From: Enterobacter cancerogenus | GTDB taxonomy: Bacteria > Pseudomonadota > Gammaproteobacteria > Enterobacterales > Enterobacteriaceae | NCBI RefSeq assembly: GCF_019047785.1 | Contig: NZ_CP077290.1 | Span: forward strand, 434,001 to 498,000 | Length of the DNA stretch: 64,000 nt | Direction: 5' to 3' | Shown here: positions 1 to 9,300 of the stretch, piece after piece | Position numbering within the stretch: position 1 is the first letter of the stretch | How the letters are laid out: the number at the start of each line of letters is the position of its first letter | Translations under genes and position numbers: made by a program | The notes under the pieces: generated by a model | What the model was told of the DNA's origin: nothing | Seen by the model: the letters and a program-made list of their open reading frames with translations, nothing else | Database searches by the model: none

Positions 1-869
1 CGCTCAGCGCAGTTGCACACCTGCCCGGTGTTGATGACGCGGGAGTCAACGATGGCTTTCACCGCCAGCTCCAGATCCGCATCGTCCATCACGATGGCCG
101 GCGCTTTACCGCCGAGTTCCAGTCCGACTTTGGTAATGTTTTTTGCCGCCGCGGCCATGATTTTCTCGCCCGCGCCGACGCTTCCGGTCATGCTGACCAT
201 CGCCACTTTCGGATTGCCTGCCAGCTCCTGGCCGACGGTTTCGCCACGGCCCAGCACCAGGTTAAAAACCCCTTTTGGCAGGCCGATATCATCGACAATT
301 TTGGCAAAGGCAATGGCGTTGTTGGGGGTAAACTCGCTCGGTTTAATGACGATGGTGTTGCCGGTGAGCAGTGCGGGCGCGAGCTTGCGTGCGATCAGGA
401 AGAACGGGAAGTTCCACGGCAAGATCCCGGTGGTCACCCCCAGGGCGCGTTTGAAGACGAGGATGTTCTCGCCCGGACGGTCGCTCTGAATGATTTCTCC
501 TTCGTAGCGGCGCGCCCATTCGGCCATATAGTCGATGTAGTCCGCCGTGAAGTTGACTTCCACTTCCGCCAGCTGCTGGATCTTTCCCCCTTCGGCGACA
601 ATCAGGGCGCTGATTTCGCTGACGCGCTCGCGGATCCCGGCGGAAATTTTGCGCAGCCAGTTTGCACGCTCAATCGCAGGCAGCGCCTCCCAGCCCGCCT
701 GCGCACGTTCGGCGGCGTCAATGGCTTTTCGGGCATCGTCGGCGCTGCCATCGGGAATACGGGAAATGACCTCTTCGGTTGCCGGGTTGATGACGTCAAT
801 CCAGGCGTCACCCTGCCAGGCCACAAACTGTCCATCGATATACATAGGATGTTGTACGGGTACTGTCAT
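1..869 (-). CDS. aldA: Lactaldehyde/glycolaldehyde dehydrogenase AldA (3' part missing)
   Basis: NAD-dependent aldehyde dehydrogenase that oxidises L-lactaldehyde to lactate and glycolaldehyde to glycolate in the cytoplasm, downstream of fucose and rhamnose use. About 289 N-terminal codons are present. The start at 869 gives MTVPVQHPMYIDGQF, close to E. coli AldA, and GAGCAGG-like purines precede it. Visible motifs are the PWNFP oxyanion/cofactor loop, the IVIKPSE NAD-binding strand, MTGSVGAG, the LELGGKAP glutamate motif and GQVCNCAE with the catalytic cysteine. The window edge cuts the gene just after that cysteine, so this is truncation by sampling, not a pseudogene. ydcF follows in the same orientation, as in E. 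coli, where a few other genes lie nearby. Confidence 0.96.
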   Translation of the reverse strand, partial: MTVPVQHPMYIDGQFVAWQGDAWIDVINPATEEVISRIPDGSADDARKAIDAAERAQAGWEALPAIERANWLRKISAGIRERVSEISALIVAEGGKIQQLAEVEVNFTADYIDYMAEWARRYEGEIIQSDRPGENILVFKRALGVTTGILPWNFPFFLIARKLAPALLTGNTIVIKPSEFTPNNAIAFAKIVDDIGLPKGVFNLVLGRGETVGQELAGNPKVAMVSMTGSVGAGEKIMAAAAKNITKVGLELGGKAPAIVMDDADLELAVKAIVDSRVINTGQVCNCAE

Positions 870-1021
870 AACCTGCTCCTGTAATTACACTGTTTTTAAC
901 AAGTAAATTTATTGTTAAAAATTACAATCACAGGGGCACTTGCCTACTCTATCAGGCTGTTTTTGTGAGGTATCTCATAGAAGAATCGGGTCAGCAGAAC
1001 ATTCAAATTACAAAGTCGCAA

Positions 1022-1062
1022 CACAAAATGCCCGTTTGCGAAAAAGACGCCGCAAACGGGCA
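1022..1062 (-). terminator. Intrinsic terminator of ydcF
   Basis: Just past the ydcF stop on the minus strand is a perfect 12-bp inverted repeat (1029-1040 with 1051-1062, arm TGCCCGTTTGCG) with a 10-nt loop. In the direction of transcription it is followed by ATTTTGTG. Stem, spacing and U-rich tail fit a rho-independent terminator. Confidence 0.85.
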
Positions 1063-1067
1063 GAAGG

Positions 1068-1862
1068 TTAGATAAGGGAACGGCTTTCAAGCGCCTCGGT
1101 AAGGATCGCATCCTCACGCAGGATACGCCATGCGGCTTGAACCTCGGCAGGAAAATCCACGTGGACGATAAAGCCACGCCCCGCCGGTCCATAGCCGTTG
1201 ATGTCGTCCCACAAGCGCGGAAGCTCGCCCAGCAGCAGCGAAACATAGCGTTCGACCGGCCAAAGCCTCTCGTGTCCGCCGCTGAACGTCAGGCCGTTAT
1301 CGCTGTTTTGCAGAACGGGCGTCAGGCCGGGGTGGCTGATGAATAGCGGGGCCGCCAGTTCGTCCCGACATACATGGGCAAAGGTCGCCATGGTGCGGCG
1401 CTGCATGGTGGGGTCCTGTACCACCAGCACACGTTCAGGCGTCAGCCCCGTCTGTTTGATCCGCTCCCAGCTGAAGCGGGCATTCTCTCCGCAATTGGTA
1501 GACTGGTCTTCCACCAGGATGCGCTCGGGCGGTATGGACCAGACCTCCCGGGCGATGTCAGCCAGGATAGCCGCCTCCGCGCGCCCGGTGGTAGGAATGC
1601 GGTTATAGCGCGGGTGGCGCGCAATGGCAGCATATAAAAAGGTGGTGGAGTGTCCGATACCACCGCTTATCAGCAGCGGGACACCCTGTTCCGAGGCCAC
1701 CCTGCACGCCGCATCGATAGCCGGGATCACCGCGTTGCCCGCGAGAATAACCAAATCGACGGGCGCATTGGGTTGCAGGTCATCCTGCGCCAGCCAGCGT
1801 CCTGCGACGTTAGCGGCATTCAGGGTTGCCTCGGGTAAACAAGGAAAAAGTGCCAGTGTCAT
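1068..1862 (-). CDS. ydcF: YdcF family DUF218 protein
   Basis: 264-residue soluble protein of the DUF218 superfamily. E. coli YdcF has a Rossmann-like fold and has been reported to bind S-adenosylmethionine, but its physiological reaction is not established. Visible family signatures are [10 protein letters not shown] near residue 40, [11 protein letters not shown] near 85, TTGRAEA near 115, [13 protein letters not shown] near 140 and [12 protein letters not shown] near 170. Length is within two residues of the E. coli protein. It has its own terminator downstream, and 217 bp separate it from the divergent efflux operon. The aldA-ydcF-hrpA neighbourhood matches E. coli. Confidence 0.95.
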   Translation of the reverse strand: MTLALFPCLPEATLNAANVAGRWLAQDDLQPNAPVDLVILAGNAVIPAIDAACRVASEQGVPLLISGGIGHSTTFLYAAIARHPRYNRIPTTGRAEAAILADIAREVWSIPPERILVEDQSTNCGENARFSWERIKQTGLTPERVLVVQDPTMQRRTMATFAHVCRDELAAPLFISHPGLTPVLQNSDNGLTFSGGHERLWPVERYVSLLLGELPRLWDDINGYGPAGRGFIVHVDFPAEVQAAWRILREDAILTEALESRSLI

Positions 1863-2004
1863 TGTTACCTCCTCACAGCAGTTAGGTTCAGCGTACCGTA
1901 CTCGTCAGTCCTGAAAAGGAGATCACTCCGAATCCCGGCGTGTCCGTACTCTTTCATTTTGTCACCTTTCAACCCAACCTAAAATGTCTGATAATCATAT
2001 TCAC

Positions 2005-2034
2005 TTGAATTATGATTTACGGCAGACGTAGAAT
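2005..2034 (+). promoter_or_regulatory. Candidate promoter of the efflux operon
   Basis: TTGAAT (2005-2010) and TAGAAT (2029-2034) are separated by 18 bp, 45 bp before the first ATG of the MFS gene. Both hexamers are one or two bases off the sigma-70 consensus. No regulator gene adjoins the operon. This is a reading of base patterns only. Confidence 0.4.
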
Positions 2035-2079
2035 CATTAGCCCACTAACTATTCAACAATTTCAAAGGTAAACGACGCT

Positions 2080-3732
2080 ATGCGCCTGCCCCAGCGCGAC
2101 CCTTATGCTCCTCGCGAGTGGCAGCCACACGAAAAACCCGCCCTGCTGGGTTCCCCTTCAACGCCGGAACACAGCACACCGAAACGGATAGCTTATGGCG
2201 TGGTGGGGTTGCTGGTCTGCCTGACGGGCGCACTCGGCAACGCGGTCGTTACCGCCAACCTGCAAAATTTACAGGGCACGTTTGGCGCCTGGTCAACCGA
2301 AATTGCCTGGCTGCCTGCCGTGTACGTCATGACCAACGTCTCCATTAACCTGCTGCTGGTGAAATTCCGCCAGCAGTACGGTTTGCGGGCCTTCACCGAA
2401 GGGTTTCTGGTGCTCTATGTACTGGTGACCTTTTTCCACCTCTTCGTTAACGATCTTAGCTCCGCGCTGATGGTCCGCGCCGCGCACGGGATGGTGGCAG
2501 CGGCGCTGAGTTCGCTCGGCATCTATTACCAGATCCAGGCCTGGCCCGCGAAGCATCGCCTGAAAGCACTCACCATCGGCATCACCGGATCGTCACTGGC
2601 CATTCCCCTTGCACGGTTGTTTTCCACCGAACTGTTGCAGCTTGATGAGTGGCGCGGGCTGTACTTTTTCGAGCTTGGCCTGGCGCTGATCTCGCTGGCC
2701 TGCGTGATGGCGTTGAAACTCCCGCCGGGAGATCGGCGCAAGGTGTTTGAAAAGAAAGATTTCCTCACCTTTTTTCTGCTGGCTCCGGGCATGGCGTTGC
2801 TGTGCGCGGTACTCTCGTTGGGCCGCCTCGACTGGTGGTTTGAAGCGCCGTGGATTGGCTGGTCGCTGGCGTTATCGCTGGTGCTGGTGGTCTCGGCAAT
2901 CGTGTTTGAGCATAACCGCAGCAACCCTCTGCTCAACACCCGCTGGCTTTCGAGCGGCAGTATTTTACGCCTTGGGCTGATCATGCTGCTGATCCGTATC
3001 GTGCTGGCGGAACAGAATACCGGCGTCATCGGCTGGCTGCAGTACGTCGGGTTACAGAACGAACAGATGACCCATCTGGCGTGGGCCATTTTTGCCGGTA
3101 TCGTCTGCGGCATCGTCACCAGCTGCCTGACGATTAAACCCACGAAGCTGGCCTGGCCGATCGTCACGTCGCTGGTGTTAATGATTATCGCCTCGCTGCT
3201 GGACAGCCAGTCGAACAACCTGACCCGACCGGATCAACTGATGTTCAGCCAGTTCCTGCTGGGTTTTGGCAGCGCCTTCTTCCTTGCCCCGGCCATGCTG
3301 GCGGGCATCGGCGGGGTTATCGCCGACCCGCGCAACCTGGTGAGCTTCTCGGTGCTGTTTGGTATGAGCCAGAACGTCGGCGGCCTGCTGGGTTCAGCCA
3401 TACTCGGCACCTTCCAGACCTGGCGCGAAAAGTATCACTCCAGCCTGCTGGCCGATCAGCTCACCACCCTCAATCCGCTGGTCAACGAGCGCATTCAGGC
3501 CTATACCCAACTGTATAAAAGCCTGATCGGTGACAGCGCGCTGCTGAGCACGCAGGCCATTACCCAGCTCCAGACGGTGACCGCGCTTGAGGCGAATATT
3601 CTGGCTTACAATGATACCTACCTGCTGACGGCAAGCATCGCGGCCGCCACGCTAGTGTGGATTTTATGGCGCTTGCTGCGTCTGCGCATCACTGCCCAAA
3701 TGGCGTTAAAAAATGCCACCGGCAACAAATAA
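2080..3732 (+). CDS. MFS multidrug efflux transporter (DHA2-like)
   Basis: 550-residue inner-membrane protein with about 14 hydrophobic segments starting near residue 38, as in DHA2/EmrB-type proton antiporters. The soluble N-terminus (about 35 residues, PQRDPYAPREWQPHEKP) is unusual for EmrB. It is the first gene of a three-gene set: the HlyD-like adaptor begins 33 bp downstream and an outer-membrane factor overlaps that. Together they would form a tripartite pump carrying a toxic solute or drug from the inner membrane to the outside. The substrate cannot be read from sequence. The cassette sits between ydcF and hrpA, where E. coli has no such genes. Confidence 0.88.
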   Translation: MRLPQRDPYAPREWQPHEKPALLGSPSTPEHSTPKRIAYGVVGLLVCLTGALGNAVVTANLQNLQGTFGAWSTEIAWLPAVYVMTNVSINLLLVKFRQQYGLRAFTEGFLVLYVLVTFFHLFVNDLSSALMVRAAHGMVAAALSSLGIYYQIQAWPAKHRLKALTIGITGSSLAIPLARLFSTELLQLDEWRGLYFFELGLALISLACVMALKLPPGDRRKVFEKKDFLTFFLLAPGMALLCAVLSLGRLDWWFEAPWIGWSLALSLVLVVSAIVFEHNRSNPLLNTRWLSSGSILRLGLIMLLIRIVLAEQNTGVIGWLQYVGLQNEQMTHLAWAIFAGIVCGIVTSCLTIKPTKLAWPIVTSLVLMIIASLLDSQSNNLTRPDQLMFSQFLLGFGSAFFLAPAMLAGIGGVIADPRNLVSFSVLFGMSQNVGGLLGSAILGTFQTWREKYHSSLLADQLTTLNPLVNERIQAYTQLYKSLIGDSALLSTQAITQLQTVTALEANILAYNDTYLLTASIAAATLVWILWRLLRLRITAQMALKNATGNK

Positions 3733-3765
3733 TGGATACGAGTCAATGACGTTTTGGGAGTTGTT

Positions 3766-4848
3766 ATGAGTCAGCAGGATGCCGCTAAAGAGCAGGCCAA
3801 TACCCGCAAAAATGTGCGCATAGTGTCTGTTTTCACCGCTGCGGCAATCGGTATTGTCGGGGTGCTGGTGATCCTTTATGCGTGGCAGCTTCCGCCGTTT
3901 ACGCGCCACGCCCAGTTTACCGACAACGCCTACGTCCGGGGGCAGACCACCTTTATCAGCCCGCAGGTCAATGGCTATATCACGGACGTGAGAGTTAAGG
4001 ATTTCGATAAGGTCAAAAAGGGTGACCTGCTGCTGCAAATCGATGACCGTATCTATCGCCAGCGCGTCCATCAGGCCGAAGCGCAGCTGGCAATGAAGAT
4101 AGCCGCGCTGAACAACAACCTGCAACAGCGCAAAAGCGCGGAAGCGGTGATCGCCAAAAACGATGCGGCCCTGAAAAATGCCCGCGCGCAGAACCTGAAA
4201 AATCAGGCGGATTTAAAACGCGTAAAAGATCTGACGGCAGACGGGTCGCTCTCTGTTCGCGAGCGCGACGCGGCGCTGGCGAGTGCTGCTCAGGGCAGCG
4301 CTGACATCGAACAGGCGAAAGCCACGCTTGAGATGTCGCGTCAGGATCTGCAGACGGTGATCGTGAATCGCGGCTCGCTGGAAGCCGATGTCGATAACGC
4401 TAAAGCCGCGCTGGAGCTGGCGCAGATTGACCTGCAAAACACCCGTATCGTGGCCCCGCGCGACGGCCAGCTCGGCCAGATCGCCGTCCGTCTGGGGGCT
4501 TATGTCACCGCAGGCACCCACCTCACCACGCTGGTCCCGCCGCAGCACTGGGTTATCGCGAATATAAAAGAGACGCAGTTGGCCAATCTGCGCGTCGGAC
4601 AGCCGGTCACGTTCACCGTGGATGCGCTGAACGATAAGGCCTATCAGGGCCGCGTTGAGAGTATCTCGCCGGCGACGGGGGTGGAGTTCAGCGCCATCAC
4701 GCCGGACAACGCCACGGGCAACTTCGTCAAAATCGCCCAGCGTATTCCGGTGCGCATTGAGGTACTGGGTGATCCGGAAGCGTCTGCGCTGCTGCGCCCC
4801 GGCATGTCGGTGCAGGTCACGATTGATACCCGGGAGGCGAAGCCATGA
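3766..4848 (+). CDS. HlyD/EmrA-family periplasmic adaptor
   Basis: 360-residue membrane fusion protein linking the upstream MFS pump to the downstream outer-membrane channel. It has one N-terminal transmembrane helix (about residues 22-44), then DNAYVRGQTTFISPQV typical of the EmrA barrel/lipoyl region, a long alanine- and glutamine-rich coiled coil (about 95-210) and a lipoyl/beta-barrel C-terminal half with VAPRDGQLGQ. The ATG at 3766 is chosen over an in-frame TTG at 3754 because GGGAG lies 5 bp before it. Its stop overlaps the next start in ATGA (4845-4848), implying translational coupling. Confidence 0.92.
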   Translation: MSQQDAAKEQANTRKNVRIVSVFTAAAIGIVGVLVILYAWQLPPFTRHAQFTDNAYVRGQTTFISPQVNGYITDVRVKDFDKVKKGDLLLQIDDRIYRQRVHQAEAQLAMKIAALNNNLQQRKSAEAVIAKNDAALKNARAQNLKNQADLKRVKDLTADGSLSVRERDAALASAAQGSADIEQAKATLEMSRQDLQTVIVNRGSLEADVDNAKAALELAQIDLQNTRIVAPRDGQLGQIAVRLGAYVTAGTHLTTLVPPQHWVIANIKETQLANLRVGQPVTFTVDALNDKAYQGRVESISPATGVEFSAITPDNATGNFVKIAQRIPVRIEVLGDPEASALLRPGMSVQVTIDTREAKP

Positions 4849-6224
4849 TCCTTCGCCCGCTGGTCGGTTTACTCATAGCCGCCCTGCTTGGCGGCTGCCA
4901 GTCCGTCGACGTTAAGCCCGCGCAATCGACGCTGCACATTCCTGCGCAATGGCGCGCGGCGACCGGCCCGGGCAGTGCGACAGAACAGCTGTGGTGGCGA
5001 AATTTTCACGACAGCTACCTGAACCGCTACGTCGATCTGGCGCTGGAAAACAACAGCGATGTGCTGATTGCCCGCGAGCGGATTAACGAATATCAGGCGC
5101 GGGTGTATGCCGCCGACGGTAGCCTGTTTCCCTCCCTGGATGCGGGCGTGACGGGCACCCGCGCCCGCTCCCAGTCTGCTGCTACCGGGCTTCCGGTATA
5201 CGGCTCCCTGTATAAAGGCAGCCTGACCGCCAGCTACGATGTGGATATCTGGGGGGTGAACCGCAGCACCGCCAACGCCGCAGAGGCATCGCTGGAGGCG
5301 CAAAAAGCCGCCGCCGCCGCCGCAGACCTGACCGTCGCCTCATCGGTGGCCTCCGGCTATGTCACCCTGCTCTCTCTGGATGCACAGCTTCAGGTGACGC
5401 AGTCGACGCTTAAATCCCGCGAAGAGGCATTCAACCTCGCCCGACGTCAGTTTGAAACCGGCTACAGTTCGCGGCTGGAGCTGATGCAATCCGATTCCGA
5501 ACTGCGCGCCACGCGCGCGCAGGTGCCGTTGATTAAGCACCAGATTGCACAGCAGGAGAACGCGTTGAGCGTGCTGCTCGGCACGCAGCCCGGCGAGGTG
5601 GCGCGCAGCGAGAGTTTCGATGTCCTTACGCCACTGAAGTTGCCATCACAGCTCCCTTCCACGCTCCTCAACCGTCGCCCGGATATCGTCCAGGCAGAGC
5701 GGGCGCTGGTTGCTTCAGATGCCACGCTCGCGGCCTCCCGCGCCAGCCTGCTGCCGTCGATCAACCTGACGGCAACCGGATCGGTACAGGATCGCACGCT
5801 GTCGGGGCTGCTGGACAATCCGCTCCAGCTCTGGAGCGCAGGCGGGAGTATTCTTGCGCCGCTGCTGAACCGCCAGGCGCTGAATGCGCAGGTGGACATT
5901 TCACAATCCCAGCGCAATCAGGCGCTGTACACCTATGAAAAGACCGTGCGTAACGCGTTCGTGGAGGTTAACGATAGCCTTGACGCCATTACGCGCTATC
6001 AGGAACAACTGACGGAACTGCTGGCCCAGCAGGCGGTTTCCCAAGAGACGCTGCGCATCGCGCAAAATCGCTATCGCAACGGCTACTCCTCTTATATGGA
6101 CGTCCTCGACGCACAGCGCACGCTCTATTCGGTGCAAACTAACGTGGTGCAGGTGAAAAATAACCTGCTGCTGGCGCAGATTGATCTGTATAAGGCGCTC
6201 GGCGGAGGATGGCGCAGTCAGTGA
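4845..6224 (+). CDS. NodT/OprM-family outer-membrane efflux lipoprotein
   Basis: 459-residue outer-membrane factor forming the exit duct of the tripartite pump. The N-terminus MILRPLVGLLIAALLGGC is a lipoprotein signal peptide with lipobox LGGC, so Cys18 would be lipidated. Two repeated coiled-coil halves typical of the TolC/OprM fold are visible, with the conserved LLNRRPDIVQAER near residue 278 and NRYRNGYSSYMDVLDAQRTLY near the C-terminus. It overlaps the adaptor gene by 4 bp. A dedicated outer-membrane factor makes the operon self-sufficient and independent of TolC, unlike emrKY later in the window. Confidence 0.92.
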   Translation: MILRPLVGLLIAALLGGCQSVDVKPAQSTLHIPAQWRAATGPGSATEQLWWRNFHDSYLNRYVDLALENNSDVLIARERINEYQARVYAADGSLFPSLDAGVTGTRARSQSAATGLPVYGSLYKGSLTASYDVDIWGVNRSTANAAEASLEAQKAAAAAADLTVASSVASGYVTLLSLDAQLQVTQSTLKSREEAFNLARRQFETGYSSRLELMQSDSELRATRAQVPLIKHQIAQQENALSVLLGTQPGEVARSESFDVLTPLKLPSQLPSTLLNRRPDIVQAERALVASDATLAASRASLLPSINLTATGSVQDRTLSGLLDNPLQLWSAGGSILAPLLNRQALNAQVDISQSQRNQALYTYEKTVRNAFVEVNDSLDAITRYQEQLTELLAQQAVSQETLRIAQNRYRNGYSSYMDVLDAQRTLYSVQTNVVQVKNNLLLAQIDLYKALGGGWRSQ

Positions 6225-6230
6225 CAGCGT

Positions 6231-6262
6231 GCCGGGTGGCGGCTGCGCCTTACCCGGCCTAC
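6231..6262. repeat. REP-like extragenic palindrome
   Basis: GCCGGGTGGCGGC is followed by TTACCCGGCCTAC, an imperfect palindrome of the enterobacterial REP type, 7 bp after the efflux operon stop. A related element lies at 61216-61262. It falls between convergent genes, the usual location, and could stabilise or terminate the transcript. Confidence 0.7.
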
Positions 6263-6289
6263 TGCCGCTTATGCGCGCATCGAACCATT

Positions 6290-6325
6290 CCCTCGCCCCT
6301 TTGGGGAGAGGGTCAGGGTGAGGGG
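6290..6325. repeat. Half copy of a G/C-palindromic intergenic repeat
   Basis: The arms CCCTC.CCCC and GGGG.GAGGG fold over a TTT loop, followed by TCAGGGTGAGGGG. The same building blocks appear as a full double-hairpin element at 45568-45645. Both copies lie between genes, so this looks like a dispersed repeat family. Confidence 0.65.
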
Positions 6326-6368
6326 AAACATACGGCTCGGGTGCCCGACGCCCCCAAACCGCTAATGT

Positions 6369-9300
6369 TTATGCCGAAATCTGCTCCATGGCCTGCAAAA
6401 TACGCTTGTCCGAAATCGGATACGGTGTCCCCAGCTGCTGCGCGAAGAAGCTGACGCGCAGCTCCTCGATCATCCAGCGGATCTCCTGCACGTCCTCATC
6501 ATTCCGGCGTGCCGGGGGCAGTTTATTCAGCCACTGCTGCCACGCCTGCTGGACGCTTTCCACTTTCAGCATCTGGGCACGATCGCGGTGCGGGTCGACG
6601 GCCATTTTCTCCAGGCGCTTTTCAATCGCATTGAGATAACGCAGCGTGTCGCCAAGGCGCCTGAAGCCGTTGCCGGTCACAAAACCACGGTACACCAGCC
6701 CCGCCATCTGTGCCTTCACGTCTGACAGCCCCAGCGCCATGGTCATGTCCACCCGGCCCTTCAGACGCTTGTTGATGTTAAACACCGCCGTCAGGATCTG
6801 CTCGACCTGTTTAGCAATCTCTACCACGGTATCGTTCAGCTCGGCGCGGACTTTTTCGTGCAGTCGGGCAAACGCCTCTTCCGTCCAGACCGGGCCGCCC
6901 GCCTCGTTGATCAGCTTGTCCACACCGCAGGAGATGCAGTCGTCAATCAAATCCAGCACCTTGCCGTACGGGTTAAAGTACAGCCCCAGCTTGGCCTTGT
7001 TAGGCAACTTCTCGTGCAGGTACTTGATTGGCGACGGGATGTTCAGCAGCAGCAGGCGGCGCAGACCGCGCCACATCATCTGCTGCTGTTCCTGCGGATT
7101 ATCAAACAGCTTGATGGCAACGCTGTCACGTTCATCCACCAGCGCAGGCCAGGCCTTCACCTTGTAGTTGCCGCGCTTCTGCTCGTAGCTTTCCGGAAGC
7201 TGACCAAAGCTCCAGATATGCAGCCCGCTCTGCTCGATACCGTCGTCGGCAACCGCCGAGAGCGTCTCCTGAACTTTGCCTTTTAGCGCCTCTTTCAGCG
7301 CCGTCAGAGAGCGACCTTCCTGCAGTTTTCGGTTTTTCTCATCCACGACACGGAAGCTGACTTTCAGGTGATCGGGCACCTGATCCCAGTTCCAGTCTTC
7401 CCGGTCGATGGTGGTGCCGGTCATGCGCCGGAATTCGCGCTCCAGGGAATCCAGCAGCGGCAGTTCCAGCGGCGTGACGCGGCCTAAAAACGCCTCGGCG
7501 TAGTTTGGCGCAGGCACAAAATTACGTCGCACCGGTTTCGGCAGCGATTTGATCAGCGCAATCACCAGCTCGCGGCGCAGCCCGGGGATTTGCCACTCAA
7601 AACCGCTCTCTTCTACCTGGTTTAGCAGCGGCAGCGGGATGTGAACGGTGACGCCATCCGCATCCGTGCCCGGCTCAAACTGGTAAGTTAAGCGCAGCTT
7701 CAGGTTACCCTGATGCCAGAAGTTCGGGTAATCGAGCTTGCTGACCGATTCCGCCCACTCTTTGATGAGCATGCTCTTTTCAAAGTTGAGCAGGTCCGGC
7801 GTCTCTTTACTCGCCTTTTTCCACCAACTGTCGAAGTGGCGGGCAGAAATCACGTCGTGGCTGATACGCTGATCGTAAAACTCGAACAGCGCCTCGTCGT
7901 CCACCAGAATGTCGCGGCGACGCGATTTATGCTCCAGTTCTTCCACTTCGGCGCGCAGTTTCAGGTTTTCGCGGAAGAACGCATGGCGCGTCTGCCAGTC
8001 GCCTTCCACCAGCGCATGACGGATAAACAGCTCACGGCTCAGGGCCGGGTCGATTTGGCTGTAGTTCACCTTACGCGCCGCCACAATCGGCAGCCCGTAA
8101 ACCGTCACTTTTTCCGTTGCCATTACCGCGCCCTGCGCCCGCTCCCAGTGGGGTTCACTGTATGAGCGTTTCAGCAGGTGCTGAGCCAGGGGTTCAACCC
8201 ATTCCGGATCGATGCGCGCGGCAATACGTCCCCACAGACGGCTGGTTTCAACCAGTTCCGCCACCATGGTCCATTTCGGCGGTTTCTTGAATAAACCGGA
8301 ACCCGGGAAGATGGAGAAGCGCGCATTGCGTGCGCCGGTAAATTCCTGTTTATCTGCATCCTTCATCCCGATGTGGGACAACAGGCCGGTCAGTAGCGCG
8401 ATATGAATTTCGCGGTACTCCGCCGGTTCACTGTTAACCGGGATGCCTAACTCTTTCACCACCTGACGCAGTTGGGTGTAGATATCCTGCCACTCGCGTA
8501 CCCGCAGATAGTTCAGGAAATCCACGCGGCACTGGCGGCGGAACTGGTTCGATGAGAGCGCTTTTTGCTGCTCACCCAGGTAGTTCCACAGGTTCACGAA
8601 GGCGAGGAAATCGGACTCTTTATCGTGGAAGCGGCGATGTTTTTCGTCGGACGCCTGCTGTTTGTCCATCGGACGCTCGCGCGGATCCTGAATAGAGAGC
8701 GCCGACGTAATGATCATCGCCTCGCGCACGCAGCCGTGCTTCTGCGCCTCCAGCACCATACGCGCCAGACGCGGGTCGACCGGCAGCTGGCTCAGCTGAC
8801 GCCCCAGCGGGGTCAGTTTGTATGCGGTGGCCTGTTCATCGGTGGTGATCGCCCCTAGCTCTTCAAGCAGACGCACACCGTCCTGAATGTTGCGTTTATC
8901 CGGCGCCTCAACAAACGGAAACGCAGCGATATCGCCCAGCCCCAGTGCCGTCATCTGGAGGATAACGGAGGCCAGGTTGGTACGCAGAATTTCCGGATCG
9001 GTAAATTCCGGACGCGACAGGAAATCGTCTTCGGAGTAGAGACGAATACAGATCCCCTCGGAGACGCGGCCGCAGCGCCCTTTACGCTGGTTGGCGGAGG
9101 CCTGTGAAATTGGCTCAATCGGCAGACGCTGGACCTTGGTGCGATAGCTGTAGCGGCTGATACGCGCCGTGCCCGGATCGATAACGTACTTGATGCCCGG
9201 TACGGTGAGCGAGGTTTCCGCCACGTTGGTTGCCAGCACAATGCGACGCCCGCTATGCGCCTGGAACACTCGGTTTTGCTCGCTGTTCGACAGACGGGCA

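Noticed and set aside
1..869. aldA as a pseudogene
   Set aside because: The frame is intact to the window edge and includes the catalytic cysteine. The missing end is due to the window boundary.
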